Source: Chloroflexota bacterium (GTDB taxonomy: Bacteria > Chloroflexota > Dormibacteria > Dormibacterales > Dormibacteraceae). Taken from it: DNA of 13,157 nt. Numbering within the stretch: position 1 is the first letter of the stretch; every line of letters starts with the position of its first letter. The stretch is from contig DMCH01000146.1 in assembly GCA_003446775.1 (NCBI GenBank), forward strand, positions 1 through 13,157. The letters are read 5' to 3'. Under the pieces are notes generated by a model. The model was not told the DNA's origin and did no database searches. It was given only the letters and a program-made list of their open reading frames with translations. Positions 1-5,787 of this stretch are shown piece by piece. The position numbers were made by a program, and so were the translations under genes.

Positions 1-88
1 TCTACTCATCTCATCTCCAAACTCCGCTCGTCTCGACTCTCCGCCCGGGTCCTGCGTCCGGGCCGGAAGGTGAACGATATCAGAAGCT

Positions 89-1231
89 CTAGTCGGGCCC
101 GCGCGCCAACCGCTGGTACGGGGTGATCGGTGGGACCGTGAGCATGCGGCCGTCATCCGCGCGCACGATCTGCCATTCCCCCTCATGCACCATCCAGTGA
201 TGCCGGTAGCAGAGGAGGACGAGATTCGGAAGGTTGCCGGGCCCGTTGTGGATCCAGTGCACCAGGTGATGGCCCTCGGTCCAGGTCGCCGGCCGGTCGC
301 AGCCCGGCCAGACACATCCTCTGTCGCGGACCTTGAGCGCCTTGCGCTGCGGTCCGGTGATCGTCCGCTTGGCACGCCCGACATCGATCACTGTCGAGTC
401 CGAGCCGAGAAGGATGCGCGTGACCGAGGAGTCGCAGGCTAAGCGCTCCACTGCCTTGGCCGAGATCGGGAGCGAGAACTCCATCTCCGCCGCCGGCGCG
501 CCACAAAGACCGAGCAGAGTCTCGAGCTAGGTCGTGACCTGCATGTGCGGGCGCCGGCTCGGCACGCCGTGGTCGAGCTCATGCATACAAATCTCGACGA
601 GTGCATCGGCCACCCGCCGCTCACGACAGCGGTCATCGTTCTTGCCCGTGCGCTGGGCCAAGGGCTCGAGCGCCGCCTGCACGGCCGCACCCCCGACCTT
701 GTCGAGCATGCCGTTGACGTAGACCATGCCATCGTCGCTGTTGGCAAAGGTGAGGCTGCGCGCCTCCACGCCCTCGGCCTCATCGGCGGCGCAGCCCTTG
801 GGGTCGGCCGCATGGCGCGCGTGGTAACAGGAGTCATGGAAGCGGGCGATGGTTTGCTTGCGCGCTTGGCCAAGAAGCTTGCCCTCGTCGAGGCGCTCGC
901 CGACCGCGGCCGAGGTGCGCGCAATGAGCGCGAAGTGGGCGAAACCGATCTCGCCGGCCGCCATCGCTTTTGAGCTCTGGCCCAGATGCGCAGCCTGCTG
1001 GCCGGCGCAGATTCGAGCACTCGCGGCCCCGCCACTCATGTGGCAGTTGGCCTTCAGCCAGGCGATGGGGCTCTCGAAGCCCTGCCAGTCGTACTCGTCG
1101 GTCTGGGCGAACTGGGCGGCCAGGCAGGAGAACTCGAGCTCGTCCTGATCGATCTTCTGGCGCCGGCGGATCAGCTCGGCGGCGATCGCCTCACCGGCTC
1201 TAGGCGCAACTCCCCAGACCCCAGCATCCAT
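89..1231 (-). pseudogene. DUF222-HNH endonuclease (13E12 family), interrupted by one in-frame stop
   Basis: The reading frame from the ATG at 1231 to the TAG at 89-91 encodes a complete DUF222 plus HNH protein of about 380 codons, except for a TAG at 527-529. Both halves are in the same frame, so this is a single nonsense change and not an indel. The upstream half is the helical DUF222 region, which ends in HMQVTT before the stop. The downstream half resumes with LETLLG and carries the HNH module: GCVWPGCDRP, then EGHHLVHW, then NLVLLCYRHH, with the His, Asn and Cys residues expected of a metal-binding HNH nuclease. TCG to TAG would explain the stop. TAG ends several neighbouring genes here (sod, secG, pgk, gpmA), so amber recoding is unlikely. 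An ATG at 482-484 could start the HNH half alone, but there is no convincing separate signal for it. Family members are multicopy in actinobacteria and often decay; their exact role is unknown. Confidence 0.88.
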
Positions 1232-1266
1232 ACTCAAATTGTACGAACATCTGTTTGGGTAGTCAA
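1229..1266 (-). promoter_or_regulatory. Sigma70-type promoter of the DUF222-HNH gene, predicted leaderless start
   Basis: Read on the minus strand, TTGACT (1266-1261) is followed by a 17-bp spacer and TACAAT (1243-1238), both close to consensus. Exactly six bases (TTGAGT) separate TACAAT from the ATG at 1231-1229. That places the expected transcription start on the A of the ATG. There is no Shine-Dalgarno sequence. The TTG at 1237 is in frame but lies inside the promoter-to-start spacer, so the ATG at 1231 is preferred. Leaderless mRNAs with this geometry are common in actinobacteria. Confidence 0.8.
1244..1257 (-). promoter_or_regulatory. Putative LexA (SOS) box
   Basis: On the minus strand the sequence is CAAACAGATGTTCG. 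This matches the Gram-positive and actinobacterial LexA consensus CGAAC-N4-GTTCG with a single mismatch (A for G in one half-site). It lies entirely inside the 17-bp spacer between the -35 and -10 hexamers, where a bound repressor would block RNA polymerase. LexA control of 13E12-family genes is known in mycobacteria, so site and gene fit. Binding by the host LexA is inferred. Confidence 0.7.
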
Positions 1267-1350
1267 GCTTTTGGGCGGTTAATCCTCGCGCTTTGCACGC
1301 CAGATCCCGCTTTCAGCCTCCGCGCCCGACCCTCACGCCCTCTTCCTAGT

Positions 1351-1367
1351 CCGTCGTAGCGAGACGG
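1351..1367 (-). terminator. Weak hairpin downstream of the HhH-GPD gene
   Basis: CCGTC (1351-1355) and GACGG (1363-1367) form a 5-bp stem with a 7-nt loop. It lies just past the TAG at 1371-1373 that ends the frameshift-restored HhH-GPD frame. There is no T-tract on the minus strand, so at best it is a weak or factor-dependent terminator. Apart from it and the promoter above, nothing further is recognisable in 1267-1370. Confidence 0.2.
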
Positions 1368-1431
1368 GGGCTAAGAATCCAGAGGGTGCTTGCCCTTGCC
1401 CGCCTTCATCTCCCGCTTCACCTCACGAGCC

Positions 1432-1932
1432 TCAGCCAATCGACTCCTCCGAATCGACGTCCGCGACCGTGTGCCAGTTCGCCGCGTGCTTCTCCCACCC
1501 CGGCGGCTTGACCCCGAACTTCTTGGCCAGCACCGCGACCAGGATCTTGACTTTCATGTCGCCGAAGCCAGGGAGCTTCTTGATCCGGACGGCAAGATCG
1601 TCCCCATCCCGCGCCTCCCTCCACACCGCAGCGGCGTCGCCTCCGTAGTCGGTGACGACCGCCTCGCACAGCGCCTGGACCCGCTTGGCCATGCTCCCCG
1701 GGAAGCGATGAAGCGCAGGCCGCTCCCGGAAGACCTTGAGCAGCTTGTCCGGATCCATGGCGGCGATCTCGCGTGCGTCGAGCCGACCCAGCCGCTGCTG
1801 AAGGTCGTACGGCCCGCGAAACGCCTTCTCCATCTTCACCTGCTGATCGAGGACCAGGCCGATCAAGAGGGCGAGCGGGTCCTTCTCCAGGAGCTCGTTG
1901 GCCTCGGGCACATCCGTCCAGACGATCGGCAT
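1432..1932 (-). CDS. HhH-GPD family base-excision-repair-type protein, 3' end frameshifted
   Basis: A 166-residue protein resembling the small HhH-GPD proteins of actinobacteria (TIGR03252-like). It shows LDQQV near residue 29, the stretch RPALHRFPGS around 71-80, and a helix-hairpin-helix LPGFGDMKVKIL at about 120-131. Such proteins share the endonuclease III/AlkA glycosylase fold; their substrate is not established. The frame ends at TGA 1432-1434 just after VADVDSEES. Relatives continue here with a basic tail, and skipping one base (the A after TCG, near 1440) restores LAEAREVKREMK and on to a TAG at 1371-1373, 22 residues in all. This is therefore a one-base insertion or sequence error in the last eighth of the gene. 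The core fold is intact, so activity may survive. The ATG at 1932 has no Shine-Dalgarno sequence. TATTCT sits six bases upstream of it, again suggesting a leaderless start. Confidence 0.82.
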   Translation of the reverse strand: MPIVWTDVPEANELLEKDPLALLIGLVLDQQVKMEKAFRGPYDLQQRLGRLDAREIAAMDPDKLLKVFRERPALHRFPGSMAKRVQALCEAVVTDYGGDAAAVWREARDGDDLAVRIKKLPGFGDMKVKILVAVLAKKFGVKPPGWEKHAANWHTVADVDSEESIG

Positions 1933-1989
1933 ATGCCCAGAATAATGCCCGGCGAATAACCGGGACGGCTCGTCTATCGTTACCTAGAC
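1933..1989. promoter_or_regulatory. Short divergent promoter region between the HhH-GPD and baseplate-J-like genes
   Basis: These 57 bp separate two divergent starts. Neither gene has a visible Shine-Dalgarno sequence. On the minus strand TATTCT (1944-1939) lies six bases from the HhH-GPD ATG. On the plus strand TATCGT (1975-1980) lies nine bases from the ATG at 1990. No convincing -35 hexamer matches either. An inverted repeat CCCGG-N7-CCGGG (1948-1964) sits between them and could be an operator. The assignment rests on position and weak -10 matches only. Confidence 0.35.
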
Positions 1990-3087
1990 ATGGAGTCCAG
2001 ACAGTCACTTCTGCCTGCGTACGCTTTGAGCGCGATCGCTGCCGTGGTGGCCATCCTCGGAAGCCTCGTGGTCATGGAGACCGCGACCGTCAAGCTGGTC
2101 GTCCCCGCAACGAAGCTGGTGGCCAACGTGACGTTCAAGGGCGGCCCGCACGGCCAGGACCTCGTCACCACCACCATTCAGGCGGACGTCAGCGACAGCG
2201 CGCAGGGCACGGCCAGCACGCTCCAGGTCGCAGCGATACCGGCGACTGGCCTGGCCACCTTTACGTGCAGCCCGTGCTCCCCCAACGAGATGCCCATGCC
2301 TTTCGGAACGACCGTGTCGACAGTGGCTGGGGTTCATTACGACGTGGCGCCGGCTTCGATCACTCCTCCGCACACTTTCGTGCAGGTTCCAATCCGCGCG
2401 CTGGTGCCCGGTAAAGCCGGCAATACGGCGGCCAACACTGTGACCGTGATCGACAAGCCGATACCCAATGTCAAAGTCACAAACCCACAGCCGATCACGG
2501 GCGGAACCGACCCCACCAGCAATCAGGTGATCCAGCAATCGGACCTCGACCGCGTCCAGTTGGCGCTGACCGCCAAGGTCACCCAGGACATCGAGGCCGC
2601 CCTGAAGGCTCAGGCCGAAGGCCTGAACTATCTGACCGACGGACAGCCCACGCTCAAGGTGACCGCTGACCACAAGGTCGGCGACCAGGTGGCGACCTTC
2701 AACATGACGATCACGGCGACGCTGAGCGCGGTCGCGTTCTCGCAGGCCCAGGCGGACACGCTCCTGCGCGGCGCCCTCAACCAGAAGCTGCCCAAAGGCT
2801 TCCAGCTGACGGCGGATCCGATCCAGACGATCTACCAGGTCCAGAAGCCGGCCGCCAACGGCGACGTCACCATCAAAGGCACGGGGACCGGCGTCATCGT
2901 GCCCGATGTCACCGCCGGCGAGCTCAAGGCTCGCATCAGGGGCATGCGGGTCGACGCGGCGCGGCAGCAGCTCGAGCTGCTGGCCCCGGGCACGACTGTC
3001 GACATCAGCGTCAAGCCCTCCGTTCCGTGGCTGCCGGTGCTCGAGGACCACATCAACCTGACGATCGTGGTCGTGTCGACCGCCTGA
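1990..3087 (+). CDS. One-TM extracellular protein with a baseplate-J-like region
   Basis: A 365-residue protein. A hydrophobic segment at about residues 12-29 should anchor it in the membrane with the rest outside. Residues 40-160 look beta-rich and include a CSPC motif at 93-96. VPIRALVPGKAGNTAANTV (133-151) followed by ITGGTDPTS (169-177) resembles the Baseplate J/gp47 pattern, in which a V-x-A-x-x-x-G-x-x-GN stretch precedes a GGxDxES segment. The C-terminus, PWLPVLEDHINLTIVV, resembles the end of membrane-anchored proteins annotated as baseplate J in Chloroflexota and actinobacteria. No other phage tail or contractile-injection genes are present, so the name describes a fold similarity, not a role. 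The function is unknown. The ATG at 1990 has no SD and gives a short, positively charged N-terminus before the TM segment. Confidence 0.72.
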   Translation: MESRQSLLPAYALSAIAAVVAILGSLVVMETATVKLVVPATKLVANVTFKGGPHGQDLVTTTIQADVSDSAQGTASTLQVAAIPATGLATFTCSPCSPNEMPMPFGTTVSTVAGVHYDVAPASITPPHTFVQVPIRALVPGKAGNTAANTVTVIDKPIPNVKVTNPQPITGGTDPTSNQVIQQSDLDRVQLALTAKVTQDIEAALKAQAEGLNYLTDGQPTLKVTADHKVGDQVATFNMTITATLSAVAFSQAQADTLLRGALNQKLPKGFQLTADPIQTIYQVQKPAANGDVTIKGTGTGVIVPDVTAGELKARIRGMRVDAARQQLELLAPGTTVDISVKPSVPWLPVLEDHINLTIVVVSTA

Positions 3088-3088
3088 A

Positions 3089-3190
3089 CTAAAGCTGGCT
3101 TCGCCGCTGCACGAACTGGAAGCCGAACCGCTTCTCGTCCCATGTGCCCGCTTGCCGCATGTGGGTCAGGCGGACGCTGCCCTCGTCCAT
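3089..3190 (-). CDS. Possible 33-residue small protein
   Basis: An ATG at 3190-3188 is preceded on the minus strand by AGGAG with a 5-nt spacer (CCGCC), an ideal ribosome binding site. The frame runs 33 codons to TAG at 3089-3091, one base beyond the convergent stop at 3087. The C-terminal part reads GTWDEKRFGFQFVQRRSQL: basic, with aromatic residues, no membrane segment and no Cys. It lies in an otherwise empty 188-bp gap. I do not recognise a family. The support is the ribosome binding site, the position and the plausible composition. A chance frame in GC-rich DNA is possible. Confidence 0.4.
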   Translation of the reverse strand: MDEGSVRLTHMRQAGTWDEKRFGFQFVQRRSQL

Positions 3191-3275
3191 GGCGGCTCCT
3201 ATATAGCCGTGGGTGGCCACACCGGCGGGCGTTGTACCCTGCTCCTAGTCGGGGCACCATCTCAGGGAGGTACTA

Positions 3276-3689
3276 ATGCTCAAGAGTCGATTCTCGAAGC
3301 TGGGCGTCGCAGGATTCGCCGCCATCGCAGGAGTGATCCTCGTCGCCTCGTCAGTCGGAGCCAACCACGGAACCGCTCCGCGGACCATCTCATCGCTCGC
3401 GGGCCTGACCGGCACCACCGGGCAGGTCGGCGCGGAGGTCGATCAGGACGCCGCCGCTGAAGCCGCGGCGCTGACAGCCGACGCGCAGGCGGAGGCTGCC
3501 GAGCTGGCTGCCGAGCAGCAGAAGGCCGCGGCCGAAGCAGCCGAGGAAGCCGCGGACAACGAGACCGGTGACACAGAGACAGAGACCGAGACCGAAACCG
3601 GTGACACGGGGACCGGCGTCCAGTCCGGTGACGACGGCAGCGAGAACTCAACCGCTGGGCCCAAGACGTCACCCAAAACCGACGACTAG
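3276..3689 (+). CDS. Secreted Ala/Glu/Thr-rich low-complexity protein
   Basis: A 137-residue protein with a strong ribosome binding site, AGGGAGG at 3264-3270, five bases before the ATG. Residues 1-30 form a signal peptide or anchor: KSRFSK, then a hydrophobic run ending near ASSVGA. There is no lipobox Cys. Residues 55-95 are almost all Ala, Glu and Gln and should form a charged helix or coiled coil. The tail is a Thr-Glu/Gly-Asp/Ser stretch that includes four Thr-Glu pairs in a row, then STAGPKTSPKTDD. It has no catalytic motif. Proteins of this composition are usually cell-wall-associated or periplasmic spacers; the function here is unknown. It converges on the aminotransferase gene. Confidence 0.72.
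   Translation: MLKSRFSKLGVAGFAAIAGVILVASSVGANHGTAPRTISSLAGLTGTTGQVGAEVDQDAAAEAAALTADAQAEAAELAAEQQKAAAEAAEEAADNETGDTETETETETGDTGTGVQSGDDGSENSTAGPKTSPKTDD
3564..3607 (+). repeat. Short tandem repeat inside the secreted protein gene
   Basis: An 11-bp direct repeat, ACCGGTGACAC, occurs at 3564-3574 and 3597-3607. Between them are four 6-bp units (ACAGAG, ACAGAG, ACCGAG, ACCGAA) that encode Thr-Glu pairs. Repeats in multiples of three could change tail length by slippage without shifting the frame. Confidence 0.6.
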
Positions 3690-3694
3690 CTATT

Positions 3695-3731
3695 CCCCTC
3701 TCCCCGCAGGGGAGAGGGTTAGGGAGAGGGG
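3695..3731. repeat. REP-like extragenic palindrome
   Basis: CCCTCTCCCC (3696-3705), loop GCA, and GGGGAGAGGG (3709-3718) form a perfect 10-bp stem. A third arm, GGGAGAGGGG (3722-3731), can pair instead with 3695-3704, so two hairpins are mutually exclusive. Similar CT/GA-rich palindromes are dispersed between genes in many GC-rich genomes. This one lies between convergent genes and may act as a bidirectional transcript end, although it has no T-tract. The aminotransferase stop codon (3719-3721) is within it. Confidence 0.65.
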
Positions 3732-4930
3732 CGTGAGTGCCCTTTTACGTCCGGTGAGTGAGCTGTCACGAACTCCCTGATGCGCTCCAGCCCACGTGAG
3801 AGCTCGTCCTCCGACTGCGTGTACGCGATGCGGATGTAGCCCTTCCCCGCTTCCCCGAACGCCGTTCCCGGCAGCACCGCGACGCCCGCCTCCGTGAGCA
3901 GCTTGTCGGCCAGCTCGCGCTCTCCGAAGCCCGTGCCCTCGATGTTTGGAAACGCGTAGAAGGCGCCCTGCGGCCGCGTGCACCGCATGCCCGGGATGTC
4001 GTTGATCCCGTCGACGACGAGGTCGCGGCGACGCTCGAACACCCTCACCATGCGCTTCACCGCGTGCGCCGACTCTGGCGCCGACAGCGCCTCGATCGCC
4101 GCCATCTGTGTGAAACCTGCCGCGCAGGACGATGAGTTGATCATCAGCTGATCGAGCTTGGCGGCCAGCGCCCGGGGAGCCACTGCGTAACCCAGCCGCC
4201 ATCCCGTCATCGCATATGACTTCGAAAGCCCGTCCATCAGCACCGTGCGCTCCCGCATGCCCGGCTGCGACAGGGGTGAGACGTGATGGAAGCCGTAGAC
4301 GAGCTGGCTGTAAATCTCGTCGGAGACGACGAGCAGGTCGTGCTTGTGCGCGAGCTCGCAGACGAAGCGAACGTCCTCTTCGGTGAGAACTCCGCCCGTG
4401 GGGTTCTGCGGCGTGTTGATGATCAGCATCCGCGTCTTCGGGGTGACGAGCGACGCGAGCTCATCGAGATCCATCCTGAATCCGGTCTCTTCGCGAAGCG
4501 TGACGACCTTCGGCACCCCGCCGATGAAGTTCACCTGAGACGCGTAGGCGGGATAGCCGGGGTCGGGAAGGATCACCTCATCGCCTGGCTCGATGCACGC
4601 GAGCAGGGTGAAAAGAAGCACGTTCTTGGATCCCGGGACCAGGACCACCTCGGCGGCGTCAACCTCGGTGTTGAGCGTCCGCGTCACGAACCCGGCCACG
4701 GCCTGCCGCGCCTCGAGAATTCCGCTCGCCGGCGTGTAGTGCGTGTACCCGTTCTGCATCGCCGAGATGCCCGCCTCGACGATGTTGTCCGGCGTGGCGA
4801 AGTCCGGCTCGCCGATCTCGAGGTGGACGATCTGCTTGCCCTCCGCCTCGAGGCGACGCGCCTTGGCCAGCACCTCGAACGCGCTCTCGGTGCCCAGGCG
4901 CGACATGCGCTCAGCGAATCGAATGCTCAT
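3719..4930 (-). CDS. Class I/II PLP-dependent aminotransferase (aspartate-aminotransferase-like)
   Basis: A 403-residue cytoplasmic fold-type I aminotransferase. It has EIGEPDF (38-44), NTPQNPTGG (172-180), SDEIY (203-207) with the cofactor-binding Asp, and the Schiff-base lysine K237 in GLSKSYAMTGWRLGY, followed by the phosphate-binding R245. The length and the GEPDF and TGWR motifs fit the aspartate/alanine/aromatic group of pyruvate- or oxoglutarate-linked aminotransferases; the exact amino donor cannot be read. The start ATG at 4930 has AGGA seven bases upstream. The last residues, RPSP, and the stop lie inside the palindromic repeat, so the original C-terminus was probably altered when that element arrived. 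A second palindromic element separates it from the upstream SDR gene, so it may have its own transcript. Confidence 0.88.
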   Translation of the reverse strand: MSIRFAERMSRLGTESAFEVLAKARRLEAEGKQIVHLEIGEPDFATPDNIVEAGISAMQNGYTHYTPASGILEARQAVAGFVTRTLNTEVDAAEVVLVPGSKNVLLFTLLACIEPGDEVILPDPGYPAYASQVNFIGGVPKVVTLREETGFRMDLDELASLVTPKTRMLIINTPQNPTGGVLTEEDVRFVCELAHKHDLLVVSDEIYSQLVYGFHHVSPLSQPGMRERTVLMDGLSKSYAMTGWRLGYAVAPRALAAKLDQLMINSSSCAAGFTQMAAIEALSAPESAHAVKRMVRVFERRRDLVVDGINDIPGMRCTRPQGAFYAFPNIEGTGFGERELADKLLTEAGVAVLPGTAFGEAGKGYIRIAYTQSEDELSRGLERIREFVTAHSPDVKGHSRPSP

Positions 4931-4947
4931 ATTCGAATCCTAATTTG

Positions 4948-4997
4948 CCTCCCCACGCAGTGGGGAGGTCGGCGCGCGAAGCGCGCCGGGTGGGGAG
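4948..4997. repeat. REP-like composite palindrome
   Basis: CCTCCCCAC (4948-4956), loop GCA, and GTGGGGAGG (4960-4968) form a 9-bp stem. GGCGCGC (4971-4977), loop GAA, and GCGCGCC (4981-4987) form a second. A third arm, GTGGGGAG (4990-4997), can also pair with 4949-4956. It fills most of the 77-bp gap between the SDR and aminotransferase genes. The plan, arm/GCA/arm then a third arm, is the same as in the element at 3695-3731, although the bases differ. Confidence 0.65.
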
Positions 4998-5007
4998 ACC
5001 CGAGCAC

Positions 5008-5772
5008 CTAATGGACACCCAACAAAGCGCCGCCGTCGACGCCGAGCGTCTGGCCGGTGATGTATCCCGCCTGCTTCGAGCAGAGAAATGCGCACGCGGC
5101 GCCGAACTCCGCCGGGTCTCCCAACCGGCCCATCGGCGCGGCGGCCGACTGCTGCTTGATCCGCTCTTCCGGGTCGACGCCCGCCGCCACCGCGAGCGCG
5201 CGCGTGCGGTCGGTCAGGATGGCATCGGGCGCGAGACAGTTGACGGTGACGCCATCGGGCGCGAGCTCGCGCGCCAGGGTCTTGGCCAGGCCCGTGACGG
5301 CCGCGCGCATCGAGTTCGACAGGGCGATGTTGGGGATCGGCTGGCGGACAGAGATCGAGGTGATGCACACGATCCGCCCCTGGTCTGACTGCTTGAGGTG
5401 GGGCAGCCCGGCCCTGATCAAACGCACTGCGCTCATCAGGGTCAGCTGAAAGGCCACGTCCCACATCTCCAACGGCGTGCTCTGGAAAGTGCCCGGCGGC
5501 GGCCCGCCGGCGTTGATCACAAGGACATCGAGGCCGCCCAAACGCGTGATTGCGGCCTTGACCAGCGCTTCGGTATCTCCCGGCCTGGATACGTCGGCTA
5601 CGAGCCAGCCGGCCGCGTTGATTTGCTTGGCCGTGCTCTCTATAGAGGCCGCGTCACGCGACGAGATGAAGACCCCCGCCCCCTCCCCTATCAGCGCCTC
5701 AGCGCAGGCGCGCCCCAACCCCTTGCTCGCCGCCGTCACCAGGGCGCTGCGGCCCTTCAGCCCGAGATCCAT
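5008..5772 (-). CDS. SDR-fold protein lacking the catalytic Tyr and Lys
   Basis: A 254-residue Rossmann-fold protein of the FabG-like short-chain dehydrogenase type. It has a nucleotide-binding TAASKGLG (13-20), NAGG (87-90), and a C-terminal GQTLGVDGG. When SITSI and the following helix are aligned to FabG without gaps, the catalytic Ser is present (S139). The Tyr position is S152 and the Lys position R156 (LSNSMR in place of YxxxK), and the active-site Asn appears to be Thr. I recall SDR paralogues with a similar LSN..R motif, so this may be a known divergent subgroup, not recent decay. The ribosome binding site AAGGAG, six bases before the ATG, is strong. It starts 15 bp after the solute-binding protein gene, probably in the same operon. 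Normal Tyr-dependent ketone reduction is unlikely; a different chemistry or a binding role is possible. Confidence 0.85.
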   Translation of the reverse strand: MDLGLKGRSALVTAASKGLGRACAEALIGEGAGVFISSRDAASIESTAKQINAAGWLVADVSRPGDTEALVKAAITRLGGLDVLVINAGGPPPGTFQSTPLEMWDVAFQLTLMSAVRLIRAGLPHLKQSDQGRIVCITSISVRQPIPNIALSNSMRAAVTGLAKTLARELAPDGVTVNCLAPDAILTDRTRALAVAAGVDPEERIKQQSAAAPMGRLGDPAEFGAACAFLCSKQAGYITGQTLGVDGGALLGVH

Positions 5773-5787
5773 TCCCTTCTCCTTCGA

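Noticed and set aside
43..63. Hairpin GCCCGG-N9-CCGGGC downstream of the DUF222-HNH gene as a terminator
   Set aside because: Only a 6-bp stem with a 9-nt loop and no T-tract on the minus strand; such matches are frequent in GC-rich DNA.
527..529. Amber recoding or programmed readthrough in DUF222-HNH
   Set aside because: TAG is the ordinary stop of sod, secG, pgk, gpmA, SDR and SBP genes here, and no readthrough signal is visible.
2005..3051. 348-codon open frame antisense to the baseplate-J-like gene
   Set aside because: Arg/His/Asp-rich composition typical of a shadow frame in GC-rich DNA; the opposite strand encodes a coherent TM-plus-domain protein.
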